This document shows positions 43,722-53,646 of a DNA stretch of 64,000 nucleotides, in pieces (within the stretch, counting starts at the first letter, position 1; each line of letters begins with the position of its first letter). The translations under genes were made by a program, and so were the position numbers. The notes under the pieces were generated by a model. It saw only the letters and a list, made by a program, of their open reading frames with translations. It made no database searches and had not been told where the DNA came from. This DNA is from QQWI01 sp964522015 (GTDB lineage: Bacteria; Bacillota; Clostridia; Peptostreptococcales; Acidaminobacteraceae), in assembly GCA_964522015.1 (NCBI GenBank), contig CAZFST010000025.1, positions 11,927 through 75,926 on the forward strand. The letters are read 5' to 3'.

Positions 43722-45788
43722 ATGTGGAATTCAATGGACAAGATTTATTACGGTGGTGATTATAACCCTGACCAATATGCTGTACCTGTTTGGCACGAGG
43801 ATATGGGTCTACTGGCCCAGCTGCATGCCAATGTTTTAACCCTACCGGTTTTTTCTTGGGCAAAATTACAACCCAGTGAGGACGAATACAACTTTGAGTG
43901 GCTTGATCATCTCATGGATTTAGCAGAGGCCAATGGGTTTGCAATCAACTTAGCCACCCCCACAGCGGCTCAACCCCCTTGGATGGTCAAGGCCTATCCA
44001 GATATATTGCCCGTGGATATTACGGGACGAAAACGACAATATGGTGGTCGCACACAATTTTGCCCCAATAGCCCCAGTTATAGACGTTTTTCTAGAAATA
44101 TTGCGCAGAAAATGGCTCTGCGGTATCAAAAGCGGCAATCCTTAATTTTGTGGCATATCAATAATGAGTACGGCACAAATTGCTATTGTGAAAACTGTCG
44201 CCAAGCCTTCATTCTTTGGCTTAAAGAAAAATACACGACCCTGGAGAATTTAAACGAAAAATGGTACACCAACTTTTGGGGTCATACCTATTACCATTGG
44301 GATGAAATTCAAACGGTCTCCCACCTGACAGAACTGTTGCCAGGTGGTCTGGGTAACCGGGACGGCACTAATTTTCAGGGGATGGCCATAGATTATCGAC
44401 GGTTTATGACTAGTAGTATCATTGACTGTTATCAATATGAAGCCCAGGCCATAAAAGCCATTACCCCCGACATACCGATCACCACTAATATTTGGGGCAT
44501 TGGACCATGGCTCAACCTTTTTGAGGTTGGCAAAGTTGTGGATGTGGTGTCTTGGGACAGCTATCCAACCAATGAAGAGCATTACAGTGTGAGTTCCTTT
44601 AAGCACGACATCATTCGTTCCCTCAAGAAGGATGAAAATTTTATCCTGATGGAGCAAACCCCAAATCAACAAAACTGGCAAAAGTACAATGCCCTAAAAC
44701 GGCCTGGGGTCATGCGCCTTATGAGCTACCAAACCTTGGCTCATGGTGCGGATGCGATTATGTTCTTTCAGATCAGACAGTCTAGAGGTGCCTGCGAAAA
44801 GTACCACGCTGCCATGATTCCCCATGTTGGCCATTTGGAAACCAGAAGTGGTCGGGAGTTAATCGCTCTGGGGAAAGAATTGGAGCAGTTGAGCGCCGAG
44901 ATTCTTGGCACCAAGATAAAACCCCAAGTGGCCCTGATGATGAACTGGGATAATTGGTGGTCAGTTGAGTACTCCAGCGGCCCCAGTGTGGACCTTAATT
45001 ACTTTGAAATCCTACAAAGCTATTACAAGGTTTTAAATGGCCTCAACCTGTCAGTGGCAATTATTGAACCCGACGAAGAGCTGAGCCAGTACCCCTTAAT
45101 CCTTGCTCCCCTTCTAAATATGGTCAGTTCTAAGCAACAGCAAGCCATTGAGGCCTATGTTCTAGAAGGTGGTTTATTTGTCAGCACCTATTTTAGTGGG
45201 GTAGTGGATGAAAACGATCTGGTTTACTTAGGCGGGTATCCAGGGGCCCTTAAAAATGTGATGGGAGTTTGGGTAGAGGAAGTCGACGCCTTGCCAAATG
45301 ATGCTGATAATCTTGCAATTCCCACATCTGATGCTGGGTTCTTAAATGAAAGCTATGCCAGTCGGTTGATTTGCGAGGTCATCCATCTAAAGGGCGCTCG
45401 GCCATTGGCCCATTATGGCAAAGATTATTATCAGGGAACTCCCTGTGTCACTGAAAATCAATTTGGTAAAGGGAAAGCCATTTATCTTGGCACTCAGCTA
45501 GGTCCTGACTTTCTTGAAGAATTAATAAAGGGTTATATTGGGGATCTGGTTCAAGAACAAATTGCCATACCCACAGAAAATCTTGAGATTGTGGTCCGTG
45601 AATGTGATGATTATAAGCTTCATTTTGTGATGAATCACGGTTCAACCAATCAAGAGGTTGATTTAAAAGGCAGTTACCTGGAACTATTCAGTGGCCTGCA
45701 ACAATCTAACCAGATCACGGTGGCAGCGAAAGATTTGGTTATTCTGAAAGAAACCAAAGAAACGAAAGAAACGAAAGAACTCAAATAG
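43722..45788 (+). CDS. Beta-galactosidase, GH42 family
   Basis: A 688-residue intracellular GH42 enzyme. N-terminal YYGGDYNPDQY starts the (beta/alpha)8 barrel; the acid/base Glu is in WHINNEYG and the nucleophile Glu in FILMEQTPN. Zinc-site Cys residues are in TQFCPNSP and NCYCENC. A trimerisation domain (about 395-600) follows. ATG 43722 is preferred because AAGGTGGG lies upstream; ATG 43698 has no site. The C-terminus is a repetitive KETKETKELK. It probably cleaves galactosides imported by the ABC system downstream. Confidence 0.93.
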   Translation: MWNSMDKIYYGGDYNPDQYAVPVWHEDMGLLAQLHANVLTLPVFSWAKLQPSEDEYNFEWLDHLMDLAEANGFAINLATPTAAQPPWMVKAYPDILPVDITGRKRQYGGRTQFCPNSPSYRRFSRNIAQKMALRYQKRQSLILWHINNEYGTNCYCENCRQAFILWLKEKYTTLENLNEKWYTNFWGHTYYHWDEIQTVSHLTELLPGGLGNRDGTNFQGMAIDYRRFMTSSIIDCYQYEAQAIKAITPDIPITTNIWGIGPWLNLFEVGKVVDVVSWDSYPTNEEHYSVSSFKHDIIRSLKKDENFILMEQTPNQQNWQKYNALKRPGVMRLMSYQTLAHGADAIMFFQIRQSRGACEKYHAAMIPHVGHLETRSGRELIALGKELEQLSAEILGTKIKPQVALMMNWDNWWSVEYSSGPSVDLNYFEILQSYYKVLNGLNLSVAIIEPDEELSQYPLILAPLLNMVSSKQQQAIEAYVLEGGLFVSTYFSGVVDENDLVYLGGYPGALKNVMGVWVEEVDALPNDADNLAIPTSDAGFLNESYASRLICEVIHLKGARPLAHYGKDYYQGTPCVTENQFGKGKAIYLGTQLGPDFLEELIKGYIGDLVQEQIAIPTENLEIVVRECDDYKLHFVMNHGSTNQEVDLKGSYLELFSGLQQSNQITVAAKDLVILKETKETKETKELK

Positions 45789-45854
45789 TTGTCACGTAAT
45801 AAAGAACTCAAATAGTTGTCACGTAATAAAGAACTCAAATAGTTGCCACATAAT
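45774..45854. repeat. Three 27-bp tandem repeats across a stop codon
   Basis: Units at 45774, 45801 and 45828 (AAAGAACTCAAATAGTTGTC then ACGTAAT); the third has two changes. The first includes the last codons and TAG of the GH42 gene. Confidence 0.95.
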
Positions 45855-45889
45855 AAAGGTCGTTCAACACGACAAGATAGCGGCTCAAT

Positions 45890-45932
45890 AAAATCACCCC
45901 TTCTAGAATTGGGCTAGGAGGGGTGATTTTAC
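45890..45932 (+). terminator. Terminator after the GH42 gene
   Basis: AAATCACCCCTTCTAG pairs with CTAGGAGGGGTGATTT, with T-rich flank. Confidence 0.92.
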
Positions 45933-46080
45933 TTTTATCCTATTTTGATAGCTGTTCGGCAGCTTGATAAATCCTTCGCGCCACGAATAAAATCAGATAA
46001 TGACAAAAAATATCATGAAAACAAGAGGAAACTAAAAGGTCAAAATGCTATAATTAGAGTCATAAAGGTTAGGTGAATCC

Positions 46081-47838
46081 ATGAAAAAAAATGGGCTACA
46101 AAATACGGCAATTACTGCGTTTATTCTATTGATTGCATTGCCGATTCTAGTGACGAATTTGCTGCTTGGCATGTCTTACAAGAAAACCTTGCACGGTAAT
46201 TATGCCATGCAAATTGAGAAATCAAATGTGCAGTTTAAGGCAGGGATAGATGATGAAATCAAAAGACTAGCCCTTGCCCTATCTGTGGTAGCCAATGATA
46301 AGGATTTAATGAACTTACTGGAACAATGGAATAATGCCATCACGTCCTATGAACGCTATGCCATTTCCTCCACCATTGATCGACAACTGAACTACGTCTT
46401 TAGCTTTAATTCTGATGTCAATGGCATTGTGGTCTTTTATAAAAACGGGAACCACTTTTATTTTCGCAATGACTTAAGTACACCGGTCTCTGAGATGAAA
46501 GAACTGCCCTGGTATAAAGCATCTGAGAACAAAAAAGGTCATGTTAGTCTTGTGGGTACCAATGGCAATTATTTATATACAAAAACAAAGAAAAAGAACT
46601 GGGATGCCGTCATCACTCCGAAAACCATCACCCTAGACAATCATATTGAACGGATCTATATCAGCATGAATTCTACCTTGCTCAATGGCCTTAAATCCAT
46701 TGAGACCAATCATAGGAGCATTCTCTTATTGGACCAAAATGACCAAGTCATTCTGGATGCCATCAATCCCAAGGCTGATAAAGGCCAAAGTCTTGTTAAC
46801 CTTTTCCATCGCACAGCTGTTGAAAAAAACACCAAAGACCATCAAAGGGTGAATCAGACCTATTATATGTCCAAGCTACCCTTGAATCATCAAAATTGGC
46901 AACTGTTATTTGTAGAACCCATTGATGAAATCACAAAAGATGTTAAAAAACTCTTGTCTTCCTTTTACTTAATCTACCTGATTATAGCCTTGTCCTTTTC
47001 CACCTATATTATTATTTTCTACCTTACCAGTATCCGTCCTGTGCGGCAATTGGTAGAGAAAATGCAAACCGTTGAAGCAGGCAATCTTCAAGTGACATCG
47101 GAGATAAGGGGACCCCAGGAAATCAAACGATTGAATGCAACCTTTAACCAAATGATGCACAATATTAATCACCTGATAGTTGAAAGAGATCAAAAGGAAA
47201 AAGAGCGTAGCATTGAGGAAATCAAGGCTTTACAAGCCCAAATTAATCCTCATTTTCTCTACAACACTTTAAATACCATTAAGCTCATGGCTATGATGAC
47301 AAAAGCCCATGGTATTCAGAAGATGTTAGATTCTTTTATGAAAGTCATTGAACTCACTTATAAAAGCGAGGGTAGTTTATTATCTATCGATGAAGAAATC
47401 GTTTACCTAGATGCCTACCTTTATATTATGAAAGCCCGGTATGGTAGTTTTTTTGAAGTTGAGTACCAAGTCAGCGACAACGTTAAGCAATATAAAATTA
47501 TGAAAATGTTGATTCAACCCTTTATAGAAAATGCCGTTGTCCATGGCCTCCAATTTAGACAGGGGGGTATTATTCGTTTAAGTATCTATCAATCTGAGCA
47601 GCAGTTAATGGTAGAAGTCTATGATAATGGCATGGGGATGGATGAAAACCAACTGAATAATCTGTTTAACAGGCACGGTGATAGCATGAATCATATCGGT
47701 ATTGTCAATGTGAAAAGTCGAATAGCCCTTACTTATGGTGAAGCATATAGTGTCAAAGTGGTAAGCTCAATTGGCGAATTCACAAAGATAACCATGAATT
47801 TGCCCTTGATCCCTAGGGAAGGAGATACCTGTGTTTAA
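46081..47838 (+). CDS. YesM-type sensor histidine kinase
   Basis: A 585-residue sensor. TM1 (about 12-34), extracytoplasmic Cache-like domain, TM2 (about 292-314), HAMP (to about 370), the His_kinase H-box ALQAQINPHFLYNTLNTIKL (phosphoacceptor His) and HATPase (FIENAVVHGLQ, DNGMGMDE). It pairs with the AraC-type response regulator that overlaps its end by 8 nt. Such pairs sense extracellular oligosaccharides and activate nearby ABC importers. The start codon has AGGTTAGG upstream. Confidence 0.93.
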   Translation: MKKNGLQNTAITAFILLIALPILVTNLLLGMSYKKTLHGNYAMQIEKSNVQFKAGIDDEIKRLALALSVVANDKDLMNLLEQWNNAITSYERYAISSTIDRQLNYVFSFNSDVNGIVVFYKNGNHFYFRNDLSTPVSEMKELPWYKASENKKGHVSLVGTNGNYLYTKTKKKNWDAVITPKTITLDNHIERIYISMNSTLLNGLKSIETNHRSILLLDQNDQVILDAINPKADKGQSLVNLFHRTAVEKNTKDHQRVNQTYYMSKLPLNHQNWQLLFVEPIDEITKDVKKLLSSFYLIYLIIALSFSTYIIIFYLTSIRPVRQLVEKMQTVEAGNLQVTSEIRGPQEIKRLNATFNQMMHNINHLIVERDQKEKERSIEEIKALQAQINPHFLYNTLNTIKLMAMMTKAHGIQKMLDSFMKVIELTYKSEGSLLSIDEEIVYLDAYLYIMKARYGSFFEVEYQVSDNVKQYKIMKMLIQPFIENAVVHGLQFRQGGIIRLSIYQSEQQLMVEVYDNGMGMDENQLNNLFNRHGDSMNHIGIVNVKSRIALTYGEAYSVKVVSSIGEFTKITMNLPLIPREGDTCV

Positions 47839-49435
47839 ACTTTTGATTGTAGACGATGAACATATCGTACGGATGGCATTAAGGTCCCTGATTGATTGGA
47901 AGAAAAACGGCATTGAAATTGTGGGGGAGGCCATTAACGGCCTTGATGCCCTGAATATTTTGAAAGAAGAACCTGTGGACCTGATTATAACTGATATCAA
48001 TATGCCCGTGATGAACGGCATAGAGCTGATCAAAGAGCTTAGGCGTCTTGATTTCAATATGAGTGTGATTGTTCTCAGTGCCTATAATGATTACGATTAT
48101 GTACGAGAGGCTTTCAAGGTTGGGGTTAAAGACTATATTTTGAAATCTGAATTGGATCCTGAAGCGATACTTGCACTGGTGAAAAAGACCTTGTCGGAAA
48201 GGGTTTCATCACTTCAGACAGAGGCTAGGCAACATGAGCACTATCAAAATCAAACGGATTACCAATTGCTATTAAAGGCCATGGCGGAGGGCAATGATTT
48301 TATTGATCCTGCCACCTATAAGATGGTTTACAGCGAGCTTGGGTTCAAGGGGGATTTTTCTTGTTGTGTTCTAGTGGTTGACGAATTCACGGTGGTTCAA
48401 CAGCGATATGGGACCCAAGATATTTTAGTGTTTTCTAAACATGTTATCGAGTCCATTAATTTTCAACTGATTAAAGAAAAGTGTGCCAAGGTCATTTGTA
48501 TACAGGCAAATACCTATTTAATTCTATACTGCGGTTTACAAGCCAGTGAAGCGGCGTCACAAAATAAACTTGAATTAATTTTGAGAAGCATTCAAAAGTC
48601 CCTTAAGGTCTATCTGGATATCTCTGTGTCCATTGGGGTTGTAAAGCACTGTAGTCATTTGAAAAACCTACACCATTATTACTTGGAGGCATTCCATCTG
48701 GCGGAGCTTCGCTATCTCTATGGCAAAGGCCGCATTATATATCAAAAAAGTGCTGAATTAATCAAGCAAATTGACTGCGAACGTATTCTTGGTCAAGAGC
48801 TTGGCCTTATAGAAGCTATTAAAGATCAAGACCCCAATAGGGTAGACCGAGAACTGGATACCTTACTGAATAAAATCGCTACTTATAAAAGTAAATCCAT
48901 TGAGCAATTAACGGGGTACTACTTAGAATTGATTTTAATTATTAATTTGAGATGCAATGAGATCGATTCAGATATTCGAAATCTCGTAGAACATAATTTT
49001 GATTTCTTTTCAAAGATCAAGCAATTTGAAACAAAAGAAGCCATCCACCTCTGGGTAAAAAACTATGTTCACTTAATCATGGCCCATCTTTCTGAGATCA
49101 ATCAACGGATTGAAAGCAATCAAATCAAACGGGCCAAGAAGTTTATTGTGAAGCATTATATGACAGATATAGGCCTTTCCGATGTTGCCGCAGAGGTTGA
49201 GTTAAGTGAAAGCTACCTGAGTAAATTATTTGTAGCCGAAACCGGTGAAACCTTTATCCATTTTATGACACGGTATCGGATCAATAAAGCCTGCGAACTT
49301 CTAAGCACCTCAAATTTAAAAATTTACGAAATCGGAAAGCTCATTGGCTATGATAACGTGGAGCATTTTAGCAGGGTCTTTAAGAAAATCATTGGTTTTA
49401 GCCCCATCGAATATAAAAAGCACAGTAAACATTAA
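47831..49435 (+). CDS. YesN-type AraC-family response regulator
   Basis: A 534-residue regulator. REC domain (phosphoacceptor Asp in LIITDINMPVMNG, VLSAYNDYDYVREAFKVG, LKSELDP), a long middle region (about 150-425) and a C-terminal AraC HTH (KHYMTDIGLSDVAAEVELSE in part, then IYEIGKLIGYDNVEHFSRVF). GTG start with GGGAAGGAGA upstream. It should drive the solute-binding-protein promoter, whose -10 (TATAAT near 49496) lacks a good -35, as expected for an activated promoter. Confidence 0.93.
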   Translation: MFKLLIVDDEHIVRMALRSLIDWKKNGIEIVGEAINGLDALNILKEEPVDLIITDINMPVMNGIELIKELRRLDFNMSVIVLSAYNDYDYVREAFKVGVKDYILKSELDPEAILALVKKTLSERVSSLQTEARQHEHYQNQTDYQLLLKAMAEGNDFIDPATYKMVYSELGFKGDFSCCVLVVDEFTVVQQRYGTQDILVFSKHVIESINFQLIKEKCAKVICIQANTYLILYCGLQASEAASQNKLELILRSIQKSLKVYLDISVSIGVVKHCSHLKNLHHYYLEAFHLAELRYLYGKGRIIYQKSAELIKQIDCERILGQELGLIEAIKDQDPNRVDRELDTLLNKIATYKSKSIEQLTGYYLELILIINLRCNEIDSDIRNLVEHNFDFFSKIKQFETKEAIHLWVKNYVHLIMAHLSEINQRIESNQIKRAKKFIVKHYMTDIGLSDVAAEVELSESYLSKLFVAETGETFIHFMTRYRINKACELLSTSNLKIYEIGKLIGYDNVEHFSRVFKKIIGFSPIEYKKHSKH

Positions 49436-49572
49436 TAGGATGAATATCATCAAATAATCAAAAAAAACATCATGTTTCAGCGGGAAAACGATTGATATAA
49501 TCAGGGTGTCGCTGCAGCCGACTTCAGTTCGCGGAATTTCCAAACGAAAAATAGAGACATATCGGAGGACAC

Positions 49573-50898
49573 ATGAAAACGAAGGGCATACTGGTATTAA
49601 TACTGATTGCAATGCTAATGATGTTTGGTTGTGCAAAGCCAGCAACAGAAGAGACACCACCGGTTACGGAAGTAAAGGGTAGTAGTGAAACAGTTGAAGA
49701 GAAGGCACCTGTCACTTTGACAATGCTGATGCATGATGAACTCATGTATGAATACTTTACAGAGACAAATAGTATCAGTGAAGCGTATAAAAAAATTGCA
49801 CCAAATGTGACCATTGAAATTGAAAAAGCAAAAGACTCTGGTCAAATGGAAGAAACATTAAAAATTAGATATTCAGCTGATGAACTTCCTGATCTTATGC
49901 TCATTAAACCTTATATGCTTGCTGATTTTAAAGACGGTTTGGCGGATTTGTCAGATACAAATGCCAACAAAACCAATAAATTTGCTGCGTCCTATGCTGT
50001 TGATGGCAAAGTCGTTGGCATACCAGAAACCGCTTTTTACGAGTTTGTCTACTATCGAAAATCCGTATTTGAAGAACTGGGTTTAGAGGTGCCAACTACT
50101 TGGGATCAATTGGTGGCAACATCTTTAAAAATTAAAGAGAGTGGCAAGTATATTCCAATGGCAGTGGGTGGCAAAGATTCGTGGCCTGTATACCCTTTCA
50201 ATGAATTTATGCCCTGCTTAGAAGCAGCAAAAGGGGATTACTGGAACGTCATGACAACACAGGACGCACCTTTTACAAAGGGTGAACCCTTCTACGAAGC
50301 TTATCAAAAGATTCAAAAGCTCTATGATGCAAAAGTCTTTGGCAACGACCCCCTTGGCATTGGTTGGGACCAAGCTAAGAGTATTTTCATCGCAAAAGAA
50401 TCTGCTATGATAGCGGCTGGACAATGGTTTATCTCCGATTACATCAATGGCAAAGGGGACATTAACGATTTAGGTCTTTTCTTGATGCCAACTAGAAATA
50501 CAGAAGCAGACCCATTCTATGCAACCGTTATGGCTGATGGCTTTATGTCTACTCCAGCCAACGGTAAAAATCTGGAGGAAGTAAAAGCCTTTATCGACTG
50601 GTATTTTGCTTCTGACTATTACCCAACTTACTTAGCCGTAAAAGGTTTAGGGTCAACTGTGGAAGGCATGACTGTGGATTTACCTTATGCAGCACAGATG
50701 GATGAAGCTTTCAACAGACAGGAAGTTTCCTATGTCCTGTATGATGGGGGGAATATCAATTTTAGTAATATCGCCAATGCCATCGGATTCGATGTGAAAA
50801 AAATTGGTCAAGATATGTTAGCTGGTGAGGATCTAGAAAAAATAATGGCAGATCTCAATACTAAATGGAAAAAAGCCAAAGGTGAGTTAAAGCCTTAA
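49573..50898 (+). CDS. Sugar ABC transporter substrate-binding lipoprotein
   Basis: A 441-residue family-1 extracellular binding protein. Lipobox MFGC, then an acidic/Thr-rich linker, the N-lobe (TLTMLMHDELM, ITIEIEKAK-like VTIEIEKAKDSG) and C-lobe (GQWFISDYI, DGFMSTPANGKNLEEVKAFIDWY). It delivers an oligosaccharide, likely a galactoside, to the two permeases downstream. CGGAGGAC precedes the ATG. A 13-bp hairpin follows it and may raise its level over the permeases. Confidence 0.93.
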   Translation: MKTKGILVLILIAMLMMFGCAKPATEETPPVTEVKGSSETVEEKAPVTLTMLMHDELMYEYFTETNSISEAYKKIAPNVTIEIEKAKDSGQMEETLKIRYSADELPDLMLIKPYMLADFKDGLADLSDTNANKTNKFAASYAVDGKVVGIPETAFYEFVYYRKSVFEELGLEVPTTWDQLVATSLKIKESGKYIPMAVGGKDSWPVYPFNEFMPCLEAAKGDYWNVMTTQDAPFTKGEPFYEAYQKIQKLYDAKVFGNDPLGIGWDQAKSIFIAKESAMIAAGQWFISDYINGKGDINDLGLFLMPTRNTEADPFYATVMADGFMSTPANGKNLEEVKAFIDWYFASDYYPTYLAVKGLGSTVEGMTVDLPYAAQMDEAFNRQEVSYVLYDGGNINFSNIANAIGFDVKKIGQDMLAGEDLEKIMADLNTKWKKAKGELKP

Positions 50899-50916
50899 GT
50901 CATTAATTTTTAGAAC

Positions 50917-50946
50917 ATTAAAGGTTGCCGAAAGGCAACCTTTAAT
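50917..50946 (+). other. mRNA hairpin between binding protein and permease
   Basis: ATTAAAGGTTGCC and GGCAACCTTTAAT form a perfect 13-bp stem with a GAAA tetraloop but no T-run. It is a likely 3' stabiliser or attenuator inside the operon. Confidence 0.8.
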
Positions 50947-50965
50947 TAAGGAGGCTCAAGCTAAT

Positions 50966-51841
50966 ATGAATTCAAAGGTCCAAAACAATTTATTGATCTT
51001 CACATTTTTATGTATCCCCGTTATTTTACTGGCTACTTTTGTGATTTACCCAACCCTTAAATTGGTTCAAATCAGTTTTACAGACTGGGATGGTATCGCA
51101 AAAGACATTAGTTTTGTTGGCTTTTCAAATTACGTAAAACTATTTACGGATTCATCAGATGTTTGGCTGAGTTTAAAGAACAATGGGGTTTACTTTGTCA
51201 TGCATTTATTGGCCATACCCCTTGAAATTTTTGTCGCCTTTCTTTTGGATAACCACGTCCGTGGTAGCAAGTTTTTTAAAGGCATTGTCTTCTTGCCATA
51301 CATTATCAATGGTGTTGCTGTTTCCTATATGTTTGCTATGTTGTTTAGCTCCCAGGGAGGCGCTATCAACGAATTTCTAACCCTACTGGATATTCAACCA
51401 CTGGGGTGGCTATCAGATAAAACCCTTGTTAATTATTCACTGAGTGCTGTTTCTTTATGGCGATTTTCTGGTATGCACGTGATTCTTTTCTTAGCAGCTA
51501 TCCAAACGGTCCCCCATGATATTATTGAAGCTGCCCGGATTGACGGCGCAAATATCGTTCAGCAGTACCTAAAAATCGTGTTGCCTAACATTAGACTGGT
51601 TGTTGAAATCGTGACATTCTTAAATGTCCGTGGGGCCTTGCAAGTATTTGATATTCCCTTTGTCATGACCGGTGGTGGCCCAGGTAATGCCAGTAGCACC
51701 TTTACCCTCCACACCATAGAAACTGCTTTCAAATTCAGTAATTTTGGAAAAGCCTCTGCCATGGCCATTGCCCTAATGGGCCTTATCATTGTGATTTCTG
51801 TGATTCAGAAAAAAATCCTGGGAGGTGATCAGGATGAATAA
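50966..51841 (+). CDS. Sugar ABC transporter permease (MalF/LacF type)
   Basis: A 291-residue permease with six membrane helices and the EAA loop EAARIDGANIVQQYLKIVLPNI for the ATPase. FVIYPTLKLVQISFTDWDG at the N-terminus is typical. Its end overlaps the next permease gene by 8 nt. The partner ATPase (MsmX-like) is not in the window and is probably a shared one encoded elsewhere. Confidence 0.93.
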   Translation: MNSKVQNNLLIFTFLCIPVILLATFVIYPTLKLVQISFTDWDGIAKDISFVGFSNYVKLFTDSSDVWLSLKNNGVYFVMHLLAIPLEIFVAFLLDNHVRGSKFFKGIVFLPYIINGVAVSYMFAMLFSSQGGAINEFLTLLDIQPLGWLSDKTLVNYSLSAVSLWRFSGMHVILFLAAIQTVPHDIIEAARIDGANIVQQYLKIVLPNIRLVVEIVTFLNVRGALQVFDIPFVMTGGGPGNASSTFTLHTIETAFKFSNFGKASAMAIALMGLIIVISVIQKKILGGDQDE

Positions 51842-52724
51842 AATACTTCAAAAACCCATCAGGATGAATAAGCCCATTAAAGTCAAAAGAGAAGGCTTGT
51901 TCAAGAAGATTTCCATTGAAGCCCTGCTGATAGCCTTGTTTATGATCATCACATTGATTGTTCTAGTGCCCATTGCCATTACGGTCTTTGCTGCATTTAA
52001 AACACCCATTGAGTTTGGACGGGATTTTCCTTTAAAGCCTCCCTCAAGGCTGATGTGGGATAATTTTATACTGGTTTTTACAAAGGGCAAGATGCTCTTA
52101 GCCCTTAAAAATTCCCTCTTTCTTGTGGTGGTGACGGTAGTCGTCAACTCCTTACTGGCTTCCATGGTGGCCTATGTATTGGCCCGTTTCGAATTCAGAT
52201 TTAAAAAGGTATTGGTATTCGTGTTCTTACTGGGCATGATCATCCCCGGTTTTATTACGGAGATTGCACGTTTTGGCATTATCCGCGATATCGGCCTTTA
52301 CAATACCATCTTTGCTCCCATTGCCATCTACGCAGGAACTGACCTGATGCAAATCTATATCTATTTGCAGTTTATCAATGCCATCCCAAAATCCTTAGAT
52401 GAAAGCGCAAAGCTGGATGGCTGTTCTGTGTTTGGGATCTTCTTTAGAATTATCTTACCCAATATTATTCCCGCCATGGCCACCCTGGCGATTCTTAAAA
52501 CCGTGGATATCTTAAATGACATGTATGTCCCTTATCTCTATATGCCATCAGGCAAGTTGCGAACATTGACCACAGCCCTGATGGGCTTTGCGGACCAAAG
52601 GTCTGGTTCCGTTGTGGAAATCAGTGCAGGTGTGATTATCGTCATGATTCCAACCCTGCTACTCTATATGTTCTTTTCAAAATTCATCTTTAAAGGCATT
52701 GTGGCCGGAGCCGTTAAGGATTAA
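51834..52724 (+). CDS. Sugar ABC transporter permease (MalG/LacG type)
   Basis: A 296-residue second permease with six helices and the EAA loop ESAKLDGCSVFGIFFRIILPNI. ATG 51834 follows GGAGG by 8 nt; GTG 51825 overlaps that site. It completes the membrane part of the importer. No terminator with a T-run was seen directly after it. Confidence 0.92.
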   Translation: MNKILQKPIRMNKPIKVKREGLFKKISIEALLIALFMIITLIVLVPIAITVFAAFKTPIEFGRDFPLKPPSRLMWDNFILVFTKGKMLLALKNSLFLVVVTVVVNSLLASMVAYVLARFEFRFKKVLVFVFLLGMIIPGFITEIARFGIIRDIGLYNTIFAPIAIYAGTDLMQIYIYLQFINAIPKSLDESAKLDGCSVFGIFFRIILPNIIPAMATLAILKTVDILNDMYVPYLYMPSGKLRTLTTALMGFADQRSGSVVEISAGVIIVMIPTLLLYMFFSKFIFKGIVAGAVKD

Positions 52725-52803
52725 ATCAAAATTCAAATTTAATACATTCTTTCAACACCAAAACTACACCTCATCTGTCAGATTGGCGTCAAATACCTTC
52801 GAT

Positions 52804-52850
52804 ATATTAGCTATTTCGGACTTGATTTTAGCTAATATTAAGCGTATAAT
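52804..52850 (+). promoter_or_regulatory. Promoter with 9-bp inverted repeat before phd-uma2
   Basis: TTGATT (52822-52827), 17 nt, TATAAT (52845-52850). ATATTAGCT (52804-52812) and AGCTAATAT (52830-52838) are perfect inverted copies flanking the -35, a plausible autoregulatory operator for the Phd-like domain. Confidence 0.65.
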
Positions 52851-52871
52851 TACCTAAAGGAAGGTGATCTT

Positions 52872-53603
52872 ATGCGCGTGAGTACATCAATTATGCAAAA
52901 TGCATTTGGTAAATACCTGAAAGAAGCCATTGATGGCAAAGATGTTATTATCACAAAGAATGAAAGAGCTGTTGCCAAGCTAGTGCCTTATCAAGACCCC
53001 ATGGTCAAAATGGCCCACGAAAGCTTGGCTGAGTATTATAGTCGCAGGCGTGTGACTTATAATGAGTTTCTTGAACTTACAAATAACACTGAAGCCAGAT
53101 ATGAGCTGATTGATGGTGAACTCTATTTAATGGCATCTCCCAGCCATAGACATCAAGTGGCCATTCGAGAAATTTTTGGACAGTTTTATAATTATTTTAA
53201 GGACAAAAAATGTAGTGCCTTAACGGCCCCCTTTGATGTCCGATTAAAGAACGATTCACCAAGGTTTGAAGACGACCCCAATGTGGTGCAACCTGATATT
53301 TTGGTGATTTGCGATGAAGAGCACATTGACGAATCTGGAAAATATCATGGGGTGCCAACCTTAGTGGTAGAGGTTCTATCACCCTCGACACGTGGCAAAG
53401 ATATGGTCAAGAAACTAAATCTTTACATGCTCAGCGGTGTAAAAGAGTATTGGCTTGTGGATTTTGAACAGGAGCACCTTATGGCTTATGTCATGGACAA
53501 TGGTGATGTTTTATCTATGACTACTGTTAAAATTGGTGAGACGTTTCAATCTAAGTTTTTTGAAGGGCTTATTGTTGAAACCCGAGAGTTTGCTTTAAAA
53601 TGA
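52872..53603 (+). CDS. Phd/YefM antitoxin-Uma2 nuclease fusion
   Basis: A 243-residue fusion. Residues 1-43 match the Phd/YefM antitoxin DNA-binding domain (SIMQNAFGKYLKEAIDGKDVIITKNERAVAKLVP). Residues about 55-240 match Uma2 (DUF820), a PD-(D/E)xK endonuclease-like family: YELIDGELYLMASPS, VVQPDILVI, LVVEVLSPSTRGKD and GVKEYWLVDFEQ hold the expected Asp, Glu and Lys. Domains are normally separate. AAGGAAGGTG precedes the ATG. No toxin gene is adjacent. Role unknown. Confidence 0.82.
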   Translation: MRVSTSIMQNAFGKYLKEAIDGKDVIITKNERAVAKLVPYQDPMVKMAHESLAEYYSRRRVTYNEFLELTNNTEARYELIDGELYLMASPSHRHQVAIREIFGQFYNYFKDKKCSALTAPFDVRLKNDSPRFEDDPNVVQPDILVICDEEHIDESGKYHGVPTLVVEVLSPSTRGKDMVKKLNLYMLSGVKEYWLVDFEQEHLMAYVMDNGDVLSMTTVKIGETFQSKFFEGLIVETREFALK

Positions 53604-53615
53604 CTATAGCCAATC

Positions 53616-53646
53616 AATAGCCCCCTTTTCGGTGGCTATTTTTTTG
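53616..53646 (+). terminator. Terminator after phd-uma2
   Basis: AATAGCC pairs with GGCTATT, followed by a run of T. Confidence 0.85.

Noticed and set aside
49470..49500. cre site before the binding-protein gene
   Set aside because: The best match around GGGAAAACGATTGAT deviates from consensus at three positions.
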